DNA of 64,000 nucleotides from Bacteroidota bacterium (GTDB lineage Bacteria > Bacteroidota > Ignavibacteria > UBA10030 > SZUA-254), in NCBI GenBank assembly GCA_020056225.1, contig JAGVIE010000048.1:37352-101351 (forward strand). The letters run 5' to 3'. The position numbers and the translations under genes were made by a program. The notes beneath the pieces are model-generated. The model had not been told where the DNA came from. It searched no databases and saw only the letters and a list, made by a program, of their open reading frames with translations. Position 1 is the stretch's first letter; the number at the start of each line of letters is the position of its first letter. This document shows, in pieces, positions 26,721-35,672 of the stretch.

Positions 26721-28472
26721 TCAATTATCCACCCTGAATATTTTCTTCTCCGAAAAACTTCCCGCTATTAACATATAGCTGTACATTCCATCCTTCAATT
26801 TTTCTATGTTCGCCGCGGCAATGTACCGTCCCGGCTCCCGAACCGCATCTACAACGTTTATTAATTCCTTGTTTCTCTCATCCAGGATTATTAAAAATAC
26901 AGGAGTTCTCTCTTTAATCTCGTAAGGTATGTAAACAACCGATGAAGCGGGCAACGGAAAGTTTTGTGCGAGCCTGAATTCAAACGAAAACCGTTTCGCA
27001 AGCTCTACAATTTCCGGCATGACAACGCTTTCTACCGCAGGAACGCTTTCATTATTTCCTTTATCGATAGCTGTTACGGCATAATAATATTTTGAAGAAG
27101 CGATACGATTGATTGTATCGACAAAGTTGGTCGTCTGATTAGAAACTTTACCGATAAGATAAGCAGGCTCTTCGATGTCAATCGGTTTTACGGGTGAACG
27201 ATAAATATTGAAACACTTTGCGCCATCACCATCGGGGGCAAAAGCAGGCTGTGCCCAACTGATACTGAATATCCCGTCATTTATATTTTGAACCTGCACA
27301 TTCATCGGAGAATTAGGCGGAAACGGATCCTTCCACTTCATCGGCGGTATCATCGCTGAATAACGAAACTGCCCTCCTATATCGAGAGCTTTGCTGATAT
27401 TTTCATATCGGAAAAAAGATACTCCTCCCAATCCTGCTGTACGGGTTGTATCAATCAGTTGTGGGATCTCATCGAGTATGTTGGATTTGTAAGCGCCTAT
27501 CCCGATATAAATTTGCCTGTTATAAATGTAGCTCGACCAATCTCTCACGACTATCGCAAAATCGGGATCTCCCGGTGTATTTCCGAGCGTCCAATATACC
27601 TGAGGCACGATATAATCGATTATTCCTTCCCGCAACCAACACCGTGAATCCTGATAGAGTTCAGTATAACTCTGCTGACCTCTCGCTCCGTTGAAATTTG
27701 TATAAATTCCAATAGGCGTCGCGCCGATTTTAAGCATCGGCTTAACGGCTATCGCTGAAGCATAAAAAGATCGAACGAACATGTTTATATTTTCTCTGCG
27801 CCAATCGCTCTTTGTAAGATTTTGTCCGTACTTTTTGTATGTTGCTTCATCGGGGAAGGGTTTACCTGGGTAGCGGATAAAATCGAATTGAATACCATCG
27901 ATATTATAATTCCGAATAACATCCATAGCAACCTTCAGATTGTAATCGCGCACTTCCGGAACTCCGGGGTCAAACCACCACTCACCGTTAACCTGCTGCA
28001 TCCATTCAGGATGTGAGATGATGACATGACGGGGATTTGATTCCGGAGGTTTCGGACCGCCGCTCTTAACAAGGAACGTGTTGAACCATGCATGCAGCTC
28101 CATCCCTTGCGCATGTGCTTCCTCGATAATGAACGCAAGCGGATCCCAGCCCGGATCCTCGCCAAGTGTTCCGGTTAACTGCTGAGACCACGGCTCAAAG
28201 TGTGAACGGTACATAGCGTCGGCTCTGCCGCGTATCTGAAAATAGATTGTGTTGAAATTAGCTGATTTAAGTTTAGCAACAATCTCGCGAAGCGAACGTT
28301 GCTGTTCTGCGGGGTCGAATGATTTGGGCCAATCCAATCCCATAACGGTTGCAATCCAGACAGCGCGCACTTCCCGCTTTGGAATCGGGACGGTTGAATT
28401 ACCGACCTGCGATGTTGCCGATGTAACTATTAACGCCGCAGCTAAAAAACCATAGAATAAACGGGAATTAAT
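26721..28472 (-). CDS. GH10-like (GHL10/DUF187) glycosidase, exported, apparent ATT start
   Basis: The core begins at a GTG at 28370, but the frame stays open upstream and encodes a clear signal peptide (N-S-R-L-F-Y-G-F-L-A-A-A-L-I-V-T-S-A-T-S-Q). No ATG, GTG or TTG exists there in frame; ATT at 28472 has aaagg seven bases upstream and gives 583 residues. The catalytic domain (residues about 35-380) is a YngK-like TIM barrel: REVRAVWIATVMGLDWP, NFNTIYFQIRGRADA, ELHAWFN, GIQFDFIRYPG. A fibronectin III-like domain follows. The C-terminus (AQNFPLPASSVVYIPYEI ... GMYSYML) is a degenerate sorting-type domain. Probable periplasmic or surface polysaccharide hydrolase. Confidence 0.8.
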   Translation of the reverse strand: MNSRLFYGFLAAALIVTSATSQVGNSTVPIPKREVRAVWIATVMGLDWPKSFDPAEQQRSLREIVAKLKSANFNTIYFQIRGRADAMYRSHFEPWSQQLTGTLGEDPGWDPLAFIIEEAHAQGMELHAWFNTFLVKSGGPKPPESNPRHVIISHPEWMQQVNGEWWFDPGVPEVRDYNLKVAMDVIRNYNIDGIQFDFIRYPGKPFPDEATYKKYGQNLTKSDWRRENINMFVRSFYASAIAVKPMLKIGATPIGIYTNFNGARGQQSYTELYQDSRCWLREGIIDYIVPQVYWTLGNTPGDPDFAIVVRDWSSYIYNRQIYIGIGAYKSNILDEIPQLIDTTRTAGLGGVSFFRYENISKALDIGGQFRYSAMIPPMKWKDPFPPNSPMNVQVQNINDGIFSISWAQPAFAPDGDGAKCFNIYRSPVKPIDIEEPAYLIGKVSNQTTNFVDTINRIASSKYYYAVTAIDKGNNESVPAVESVVMPEIVELAKRFSFEFRLAQNFPLPASSVVYIPYEIKERTPVFLIILDERNKELINVVDAVREPGRYIAAANIEKLKDGMYSYMLIAGSFSEKKIFRVDN

Positions 28473-28576
28473 GAGAATACCTTTGGAGTAGTTTAATGGA
28501 TTTACATTACAATATAAACGTAGATATTTGAAGAATCAAGTTTATCAAGCTTTATATAAATAATCGCAGAAAATAC

Positions 28577-28607
28577 TTGACAAACAAAAAAAAAAAAACG
28601 TTATATT
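28577..28607 (+). promoter_or_regulatory. Promoter of the LVIVD-repeat protein gene
   Basis: TTGACA (28577-28582), 19 bases including an A-tract of 12, TATATT (28602-28607). The A-tract spacer may affect strength by slippage or bending. Confidence 0.5.
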
Positions 28608-28758
28608 ATAAAAGCATTAGTTTAGTGGATGGATAACGTTATGAGTGGATGGCAAGCGTATTGAACTTATGGAAGTAAGATTTAGATCGAGGAGTCTCGG
28701 CGGTAACTAAATAAGCCTCCGGGAAAAATAGAATTTTCATATTGGAAGGGCATCTGTT
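28608..28758 (+). other. Leader region with possible RNA structure
   Basis: The leader contains a palindrome ATAACGTTAT, CGAG-gagt-CTCG, and a pair GGCGG / CCTCC separated by TAACTAAATAAG. A ribosome site (ggaaggg) precedes the ATG at 28759. The piece AAGCCTCCGGG recalls part of the c-di-GMP-I riboswitch core, but the rest does not fit. No function can be assigned. Confidence 0.3.
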
Positions 28759-30921
28759 ATGAAGAAATTTATTCTGTTACTCTTAATCTCTCCTGTTATT
28801 CTTTTCTCTCAAGAAAAATTATTTCGTTTGAACGAAGATGAATCTCCGCCTGAATATATAAACGAGAATAGCTACACAAAATCTCTCACCGACAGCAACC
28901 TGACGCTCGTTGGCGAGTGGCCCTGGGGACAATGCAAAGCAGTGGCAATACGCGATAGCTTGGCAATTATAGGTAATGGAAAGTTAATACAGTTTATGGA
29001 TATCTCCGACCCAACATCACCTAAGGTTGCAGCTGAGTATAACACGGGGGGGTTAGTAAGGGGACTTGCGCTACGCGACTCGCTTGCATTCATCTGTTCG
29101 GGTGGTAATTTAATAATACTTAATATTTCCAATATCTTTTCTCTTGTACAGGTTGGATATATTTCATTAGGAAGTCCTAAAGAGGTAGTTCCAACAGATT
29201 CCTTTGCGTATGTTCTAGAAGATCCCCTCCATGCACCATGGGTAACAATAGTAGACATAACGGATCCGAGCAATCCGCGCATTCGTTCAAGCGCGGGCGT
29301 AGCAGCCGATTGGCCCGTGCATATAGCTGTGAGAAACCGATACATCTATGTAACCGGTTACAACTGGCCCTTCCTTACCATTATCGATGCACGCGATCCG
29401 GATTATCTCGTGCATCAAGACGCGTGGCTGGGAACAAGCGCGATATGTATTCGGGATACTTTTATATACGTCGGGGTAGGTTCGAGCTTAGGTATTTACA
29501 GCATCTCTGATCCTATTCAACCTATTTTCCTCGATACTGCTTATAGCGGTGTACTCCATTCGCTTCATACAATAGATGTTATAGGTCATTACGCGTACGC
29601 ATCTAACGATTCCGGTGTATTTGTATATAATATTTCCGATCCGTATAACGCTTTCTTTGTAAGCCGTCTGGCAACAATTAGCGGTACATGGTTAGCGGGT
29701 AACGATACCTTACTTCACATTGCAAGTGAGAGCGGATACAACATTGTCAGTACATCTAATGTCGATTCTATGTACGAAGTTGGAAAATTTTATACAGGTG
29801 GTAAACCATATGATATTGCTATACAGGGAAACTTAGCATATGTAGCAACGGGCAGACCTGGATTGACAATACTTGATCTATCAAACCCAACCGTGCCGGT
29901 AAGGATTGGAGCGTTGGACTTTGGAAAAATGACATACAAAATTTTAATTAAAGACACGACAGCTTATGTTGGAAGCGACAGTGCTGTAAACATCATTAAT
30001 ATTTCCTCTACTGTAAATCCTATTTGGATTAATCAAACAATAACACCGGCGTCGTATGGACCATCCGGCATGTATATCGACGAGCAGAGATTATACTGTT
30101 TAATTGCAAGCACTGGTACAGCCATATATGATATCTCAACTCCTTCACAACTCCAATATCTGGGATTTAATAATTTTGCTGGTCGCCAAATCATAGTGAG
30201 AGATAAAATAGCATATCACGCTGGGGGCACAGGGGGTTTTGTAATTGTTGATGTACACGACCCGAACAATTCAACAGTGCTTTCAACATTTCCCTGTTAT
30301 GCAAAATCGATCTGCTTAAAAGACTCTTTTGCATTTATTGCTGATGCGATCGGATTGTATAGTATCAATATCAGTAATCCAAGCACTCCTGAATCATTAA
30401 GCTATATTTCAACTCCAACAAGTGATTATTCCACAAATATTGTTCTATCTGGAAAATATCTATACTTTGCCTCCTCAACATTGAGCATAATAGATGTATC
30501 CGATCCGTACTCTCCCAAAATTGTCGGTATCTCATCAATAGGCGGATATAAATTCGCAGTGTATGATAAATATATTTACATAACTGGGGATCTCAATATC
30601 GCCATATTTAAAAATGAATTGATTACTTCTGCTTTTAACGAGAAAGATCCAATTTCTAATGAATTTCAATTATATCCTAACTATCCAAATCCATTTAATA
30701 GCACGACAATGATTAAATACTCAATACCGAGGCCCGACTACGTTAGCATTTCAATTTACGATGTAATAGGTAGAATTATAGAAACATTAGATATTGGATT
30801 TCAATTTCAAGGAGACTATGAATATCAATGGAATCCAGAAAATATCTCGGCGGGGTTGTACTTCATCAAGCTAACCGTTGGCAAGTTTACAATCATAAAG
30901 AAAGCACTGTTAATAAAATGA
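28759..30921 (+). CDS. Secreted LVIVD-repeat protein with T9SS sorting domain
   Basis: 720 residues. Signal peptide (MKKFILLLLISPVILFSQ), then about 13 repeats with LVIVD-type blades such as LAIIGNGKLIQFMDISDP, AYVATGRPGLTILDLSNP and AYHAGGTGGFVIVDVHDP, predicting one or more beta-propellers. The final 80 residues are a T9SS type A domain (NYPNPFNSTTMIKYSIP ... ISAGLYFIKL ... KKALLIK). LVIVD proteins are secreted or surface proteins without known enzymatic activity. It has its own promoter and an unusually long leader. Confidence 0.85.
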   Translation: MKKFILLLLISPVILFSQEKLFRLNEDESPPEYINENSYTKSLTDSNLTLVGEWPWGQCKAVAIRDSLAIIGNGKLIQFMDISDPTSPKVAAEYNTGGLVRGLALRDSLAFICSGGNLIILNISNIFSLVQVGYISLGSPKEVVPTDSFAYVLEDPLHAPWVTIVDITDPSNPRIRSSAGVAADWPVHIAVRNRYIYVTGYNWPFLTIIDARDPDYLVHQDAWLGTSAICIRDTFIYVGVGSSLGIYSISDPIQPIFLDTAYSGVLHSLHTIDVIGHYAYASNDSGVFVYNISDPYNAFFVSRLATISGTWLAGNDTLLHIASESGYNIVSTSNVDSMYEVGKFYTGGKPYDIAIQGNLAYVATGRPGLTILDLSNPTVPVRIGALDFGKMTYKILIKDTTAYVGSDSAVNIINISSTVNPIWINQTITPASYGPSGMYIDEQRLYCLIASTGTAIYDISTPSQLQYLGFNNFAGRQIIVRDKIAYHAGGTGGFVIVDVHDPNNSTVLSTFPCYAKSICLKDSFAFIADAIGLYSINISNPSTPESLSYISTPTSDYSTNIVLSGKYLYFASSTLSIIDVSDPYSPKIVGISSIGGYKFAVYDKYIYITGDLNIAIFKNELITSAFNEKDPISNEFQLYPNYPNPFNSTTMIKYSIPRPDYVSISIYDVIGRIIETLDIGFQFQGDYEYQWNPENISAGLYFIKLTVGKFTIIKKALLIK

Positions 30922-30976
30922 AAATCAGCATGATACACGAGCGTTCACCGCCCTAAATTGGTGGTTAAATAAAACA

Positions 30977-31060
30977 AGCCCTCGAGGCTTCTAACCCATC
31001 AATAATCTCGCGCCACGAGAATCAATCGAAGGATAGAAAATCCTTTGAGGGCTTTTCTTT
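30977..31060 (+). repeat. Structured intergenic element, copy B
   Basis: AAGCCCTCGAGGCTT, about 38 variable bases, GAAT, then AAGGAT-agaaa-ATCCTTTGAGGGCTT and a T-rich run. The outer arms AAGCCCTC and GAGGGCTT pair, and the inner hairpin pairs perfectly. The same arrangement occurs in reverse at 535-612. Here it lies 56 bases after one secreted-protein gene and 70 before the next. As drawn it can work as a rho-independent terminator. Confidence 0.6.
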
Positions 31061-31129
31061 TTATAAACTGTCAATTTTTAATTGCTAACTAACAACTATC
31101 AATCTACAAAAAAAGAAAGAGAAATTAAA

Positions 31130-33595
31130 ATGAAAATATTTCAAATTATAATTGCTATACTTGCTATGTTGTTTATGAATGCAAATGTTTTTGCACAATA
31201 TCCAAACACGCAGGTTACAAATAATCCTAACGACCAAAGCGAAACCGCTATTGCAGTGAGTCCAGTGAACAGCATGAACGTTATAGGTGCGTGGAACGAT
31301 TATCGGTACCCACCATACGTCTATAAACCAGCATTTGGAATATCGACAGATGGAGGTTCTACGTGGAGAGAAGATACACTCTCGGCAGATAGCGTTCTCA
31401 CTGGCTATGTATACGGTACTAATCCCTCCGTTGCATACGATAGGTATGGGAATGTTTTTTATTGCTATGTTGCAATGGATGGCAGTGATGATGGTTCGGC
31501 AATCGTTGTTGCAAAAAGCAGTAATTTAGGAATAAACTGGACATATAAAAAGGTAAGTACACTAATAGTTGGACAGGATAAACCATGGATTACCATCGAT
31601 AACAGCGGCGGTACGTATGATGGAAGGATTTATGTGAGTTGGACTGAAATTACAAGCGGTGATCAGGTTACCACCTACAAAATTCTTACTTCATATTCCT
31701 CCGATCATGGAGGAACTTTTAGCACACCATCTCAATTTGAGGCTGTGACTACCAGCTCCAGCGAGCCAATCATGCGCTTAATACCTAGCACGGATCGGAG
31801 CACTTTATATCCGGGCAGAATTTTACAGGGGTCAATGCCTGCTGTCGGACCAGATGGTGAAGTATATATTGTCTGGTTATATGCTTACTCAGAAGTAAGT
31901 AATTACAGATTAAGCAAATCGACTGATGGAGGTACTTCTTGGTCTACTCCAATCAATGGTCCAACTTATACTTCCTTGTTCAAAAACTATGTTGGAAATG
32001 CAAGAATACTTCCGCTTCCATCTCTAACTGTTGCACCGAACGGAGATTTGCTTCTTGCTTATACTGACTATAAGTCGTCATCCGATCATAGTTATCGCAT
32101 CAAGTTCTCTCAATCAACTAACAGCGGAGCAAATTGGTCAACGCCGGTTATCGTAGGAGAAGCAACTGGATGGCAATACTTTGGCTGTGCTTCAGTAAAT
32201 CAGTCGGGAAGAATTTCCCTTGGATATATGCATTGCCCTAACCCAACTGGTTATCAACCTGAACAAGAAACCTGGCTTGCAACTTCAGACGATAATGGTG
32301 CTACTTGGAATAATGAAAAAATTTCTAACGCATATTCTTATCCGCCTGGACTGGGGCACTATACGTATGAATATATGGGCATCGCATCAATTGCACAAAA
32401 TAGTCAAGTATTTCAGCTTTGGACCGACCATAGGAGCAATAATGATGACCCATATTTCACCTCTCTGATGGATATAAATTCTAACGTAACAACCGATTGG
32501 AATCTGTTGAGTACACCATTGAGTGTAAACTGTGATAATGTAGATTGTATGTATTTCGATAGAATTGGAGGTGCATGGATTTACAACAATGGTCAGTACC
32601 AAGACGAGGGTAACCTTGGAAGTGGTCTTGGATATTGGGTAAAATTTATGGAGGACAATCAACTGACATATCGGGGTGTACCGGTATATAAATGTACTTT
32701 ATCTGTTGCAGCTGGATGGAATATGATCGGGTCATTATCTAAAGAGATACCCGCATCAAAGATAACTTTACAAAACACCAGCTATGCATCAAAATATTTT
32801 GATTATACTGCTATAGATTATTATTCTGAGGTTGATACATTAAAACCCGGCAAGGGATACTGGATAAAAGTCGAGCAGAATGGCAGCCTGATACTTGATA
32901 TTTTTTCAACATCTAACACCTCTCGCTCACTGGCAACTATAGAACCTCCCCCACCGCCATCACCACCGCCAGCTCCAACACTTTACGGCACGACGATTCT
33001 TCAGGGCGGAACAAGATACCCGAAGCTGAGATGGACGAGGAGCGAAACCGCAACATCGTACAAACTGTATACATACCTTTGCGAAGGAACGCTCGATTGT
33101 TTCGACGGTGCTCAAATAAGTGTTGTCTATGAAGGATCTGACACAACATTTATCGATGACAGCGTCCCCGTAGGTACCAAATACTCACAAAACCGAGAAC
33201 GATATTACGTTACTGCATCTAACTACATCGGTGAATCGAATAAATCCAATAAGGTAATTTATAGCACCGATCTGGATTTTCAATGGAAGCAGCACGATGG
33301 TGAGAATAGTGAAACTAACGTTGCAATTCCAACATCAACCGGATTGCAAGGGAATTACCCTAATCCGTTTAATCCACAGACAACAATATACTACGCAATT
33401 GCGGAAGACAATCGTGTTAGGCTTACTGTAACGAACATATTAGGGCAAGAAGTGAAACTGCTCGTTGATGAGTACCAAAATGCCGGGTACAAGTCGGTTA
33501 CATTCGATGCAGGCAATTTGCCCAGCGGCATTTATTATTATCGTCTCCAAACCGGAGAGTACACTGCTATTAAGAAAATGTTATTGCTAAAATAG
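31130..33595 (+). CDS. Large secreted BNR/sialidase-like protein with T9SS sorting domain
   Basis: 821 residues from ATG at 31130 (MKIFQIIIAILAMLFMNANV signal), which has the purine-rich upstream site; a longer frame starts 48 bases earlier. Residues about 25-440 form a BNR propeller: GISTDGGSTWR, KSTDGGTSWSTP, STNSGANWSTP, TSDDNGATWNNE. A second module (residues about 440-590, GWNMIGSLSKEIP, GKGYWIKVEQNG) follows, then a proline-rich linker (PPPPPSPPPAP), a fibronectin III-like domain and a T9SS type A domain (NYPNPFNPQTTIYYAIAED ... KKMLLLK). Secreted through T9SS. No full sialidase catalytic set is visible; function unknown. Confidence 0.85.
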   Translation: MKIFQIIIAILAMLFMNANVFAQYPNTQVTNNPNDQSETAIAVSPVNSMNVIGAWNDYRYPPYVYKPAFGISTDGGSTWREDTLSADSVLTGYVYGTNPSVAYDRYGNVFYCYVAMDGSDDGSAIVVAKSSNLGINWTYKKVSTLIVGQDKPWITIDNSGGTYDGRIYVSWTEITSGDQVTTYKILTSYSSDHGGTFSTPSQFEAVTTSSSEPIMRLIPSTDRSTLYPGRILQGSMPAVGPDGEVYIVWLYAYSEVSNYRLSKSTDGGTSWSTPINGPTYTSLFKNYVGNARILPLPSLTVAPNGDLLLAYTDYKSSSDHSYRIKFSQSTNSGANWSTPVIVGEATGWQYFGCASVNQSGRISLGYMHCPNPTGYQPEQETWLATSDDNGATWNNEKISNAYSYPPGLGHYTYEYMGIASIAQNSQVFQLWTDHRSNNDDPYFTSLMDINSNVTTDWNLLSTPLSVNCDNVDCMYFDRIGGAWIYNNGQYQDEGNLGSGLGYWVKFMEDNQLTYRGVPVYKCTLSVAAGWNMIGSLSKEIPASKITLQNTSYASKYFDYTAIDYYSEVDTLKPGKGYWIKVEQNGSLILDIFSTSNTSRSLATIEPPPPPSPPPAPTLYGTTILQGGTRYPKLRWTRSETATSYKLYTYLCEGTLDCFDGAQISVVYEGSDTTFIDDSVPVGTKYSQNRERYYVTASNYIGESNKSNKVIYSTDLDFQWKQHDGENSETNVAIPTSTGLQGNYPNPFNPQTTIYYAIAEDNRVRLTVTNILGQEVKLLVDEYQNAGYKSVTFDAGNLPSGIYYYRLQTGEYTAIKKMLLLK

Positions 33596-33609
33596 TATCC
33601 ATCCTAATG

Positions 33610-33646
33610 GAGAGCCGGTCCATGGATATAGGGTCGGCTCTCTAAT
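33610..33646 (+). terminator. Hairpin terminator
   Basis: GAGAGCCG (33610-33617) pairs with CGGCTCTC (33635-33642), followed by a weak T-rich stretch. It separates the secreted-protein gene from secD. Confidence 0.55.
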
Positions 33647-33650
33647 TTGA

Positions 33651-33679
33651 TTGACTTTCATCCAAATTTACGTTATATT
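33651..33679 (+). promoter_or_regulatory. Promoter of secDF
   Basis: TTGACT (33651-33656), 17 bases, TATATT (33674-33679). The transcript start should fall near 33686, giving a leader of about 60 bases. Confidence 0.65.
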
Positions 33680-33747
33680 TTCAATTCAGAATCTATAAAA
33701 CTGTCCTTTTTATTTCAAATTCTCGATTTAGGAGTTAATAAGAGTAA

Positions 33748-35649
33748 GTGAAAAAAAATCGTGGTAAATTAATCCTCATTGGTATTACGGTACTCCTCTC
33801 CTTCTACTTTCTGTATCCAACCTACAAAGACTACAAGTTCACAAAAGAACTTCGCAGTCTGGTCGGCGATGACAGCTTGAAGTACCTGGAGCAGAATGAG
33901 ACGGATATCCGTGATGCGCGAATGAAACGCATAAAACTGGGTCTGGACCTGCAGGGCGGTATGCGGGTTGTCCTTGAAGTGAACGTTCTCAAATTACTTG
34001 AAGACGTTGCAAAGAACAAAGACTCTCTCTTCGAATCAATAATGAATGAAGTGAAGGCTGAAGCTTTCAGTACCGATCAAGACCTTATGACTTTAGTCAA
34101 GACGAAGTTCAAAACGAAAGAAGTCCGCATTAGCCGTTATTACGGAAGCATTCGCGATAGCGATGATGACATCATAAATAAATTATCGGATGAATCTATA
34201 AATGCAATAGACCGTGCGATGGAAATCGTCCGCAACCGTGTCGACCAGTACGGCGTATCCGAACCATCCATACAGAAGTCCGGCGGCAATCGCATCATCG
34301 TTGAATTGCCTGGCGTTAGTAAAGAGGCTGAAGTTCGCCAACTGCTTCAAGGGACGGCATTGCTCGAGTTCAAACTGCTTATCGATCCCGAGATCGCACT
34401 GAAAGTCTATCAATCCATAGATAAAACATTAGCCGGCAATCCTATTGTAGATTCAACCGCGGCTGACACATCTAAGCAAGCCGCAGTTAAAAAAGATGTA
34501 GCAAAGGCCGACACTTCTTTAAGCGCAATCGATACTGCGCTTGCCGAGCTTCCTGAAGATCAGATGAAAGCGCGAGAGCAAGCCGAGAAAGAGCACCCGT
34601 TCTTTGCACTTGCTAATTCGTTTTCTGATGAAAAAGGATGGAACGGCGAACTCTACACCGCCGAAGAGAGCCGCGCTAAGGTAATGCGTATTCTCAACAA
34701 GCCTGATATTAAACGATTGATCCCTTCCGAAATGGCATTCGTTTGGAGCGGTAAGCACAAATTTATTTCTGAAGGAAAAAAATTCTACACGCTATACGCT
34801 GTAAAGAAGACAGCCGAATTAACAGGCGGCGTCATCGTTAATGCGCGCGCAACAATCGATCCTACATATAACCAGCCAATCGTGACAATGGAGATGAATA
34901 ATGAAGGATCGCGCGATTGGGCGCGCATCACCGGCGCTAATGTGAACAAGCGCATCGCCATCATTATGGATAACGGATGTTTCTCCGCTCCTGTCGTTCG
35001 CTCGAAGATTACCGGCGGTAATTCACAAATCGAAGGAATGGAAAACATCGAGGAAGCCAAGCTTCTCGAGATTGTTTTGAAAGCCGGCGCACTTCCGGCA
35101 CCGGTCGATATCATTCAGCAGACAAGCGTTGGACCTTCGCTTGGAGAAGACTCTATCCGCCAGGGTGTCTATTCTTCAATGCTTGCATTCGGGTTGACAA
35201 TATTCTTCATGATCATCTATTACCGTACGGGTGGAACAATGGCAGATTTAGCATTACTGCTGAATCTTCTCTTCGTCCTCGCGGTGCTGGCAGGTTTCAA
35301 GGGAACATTAACGTTACCCGGCATAGCGGGAATTATTCTCACGATGGCTGTAGCAGTTGACGCAAACGTTCTTATATTCGAGCGTATTCGTGAAGAATCC
35401 GTAACCGGAAAAACGCTATCTGCCGCTATCGATGTCGGGTACAGTAAAGCATTCACTGCAATTTTCGACTCGAATCTTACTACTTTTATAACAGGCGTGA
35501 TTCTTTACCAGTTCGGAGCCGGTCCTATTCAAGGATTCGCCCTCACACTGATGATCGGTATCGTAGCAAGCATGTTCAGTGCAATCGTTATAACCCGCGT
35601 TATTTTCGACATAATGACCGAGCGCGGCAAAGTAATTCATTTTGGATAA
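33748..35649 (+). CDS. secD: Protein translocase subunit SecD
   Basis: 633 residues from a GTG preceded by taggag. SecD and SecF form the inner-membrane RND-type subcomplex that uses the proton gradient to pull proteins through SecYEG. One N-terminal helix, LGLDLQGGMRVVLEV, the large periplasmic P1 domain (RNRVDQYGVSEPSIQ), then five C-terminal helices with GGTMADLALLLNLLFVLAVL, VDANVLIFERIREE and ALTLMIGIVASMFSA. An Ala/Asp/Lys-rich insertion (residues about 230-275) is characteristic of the Bacteroidetes-Chlorobi group. This system matters for the many T9SS and Sec cargo proteins in the window. Confidence 0.95.
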   Translation: MKKNRGKLILIGITVLLSFYFLYPTYKDYKFTKELRSLVGDDSLKYLEQNETDIRDARMKRIKLGLDLQGGMRVVLEVNVLKLLEDVAKNKDSLFESIMNEVKAEAFSTDQDLMTLVKTKFKTKEVRISRYYGSIRDSDDDIINKLSDESINAIDRAMEIVRNRVDQYGVSEPSIQKSGGNRIIVELPGVSKEAEVRQLLQGTALLEFKLLIDPEIALKVYQSIDKTLAGNPIVDSTAADTSKQAAVKKDVAKADTSLSAIDTALAELPEDQMKAREQAEKEHPFFALANSFSDEKGWNGELYTAEESRAKVMRILNKPDIKRLIPSEMAFVWSGKHKFISEGKKFYTLYAVKKTAELTGGVIVNARATIDPTYNQPIVTMEMNNEGSRDWARITGANVNKRIAIIMDNGCFSAPVVRSKITGGNSQIEGMENIEEAKLLEIVLKAGALPAPVDIIQQTSVGPSLGEDSIRQGVYSSMLAFGLTIFFMIIYYRTGGTMADLALLLNLLFVLAVLAGFKGTLTLPGIAGIILTMAVAVDANVLIFERIREESVTGKTLSAAIDVGYSKAFTAIFDSNLTTFITGVILYQFGAGPIQGFALTLMIGIVASMFSAIVITRVIFDIMTERGKVIHFG

Positions 35650-35672
35650 TTCAAGATAAACGGAGTTTTTTA

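Noticed and set aside
28650..28720. c-di-GMP-I riboswitch
   Set aside because: Only AAGCCTCCGG and GGCAAG resemble the core; spacing is too long and the GAAA tetraloop and receptor are missing.
28872..29345. 157-codon minus-strand frame opposite the LVIVD-repeat gene
   Set aside because: Composition is that of the reverse of a repeated coding sequence, with no domain and no ribosome site.
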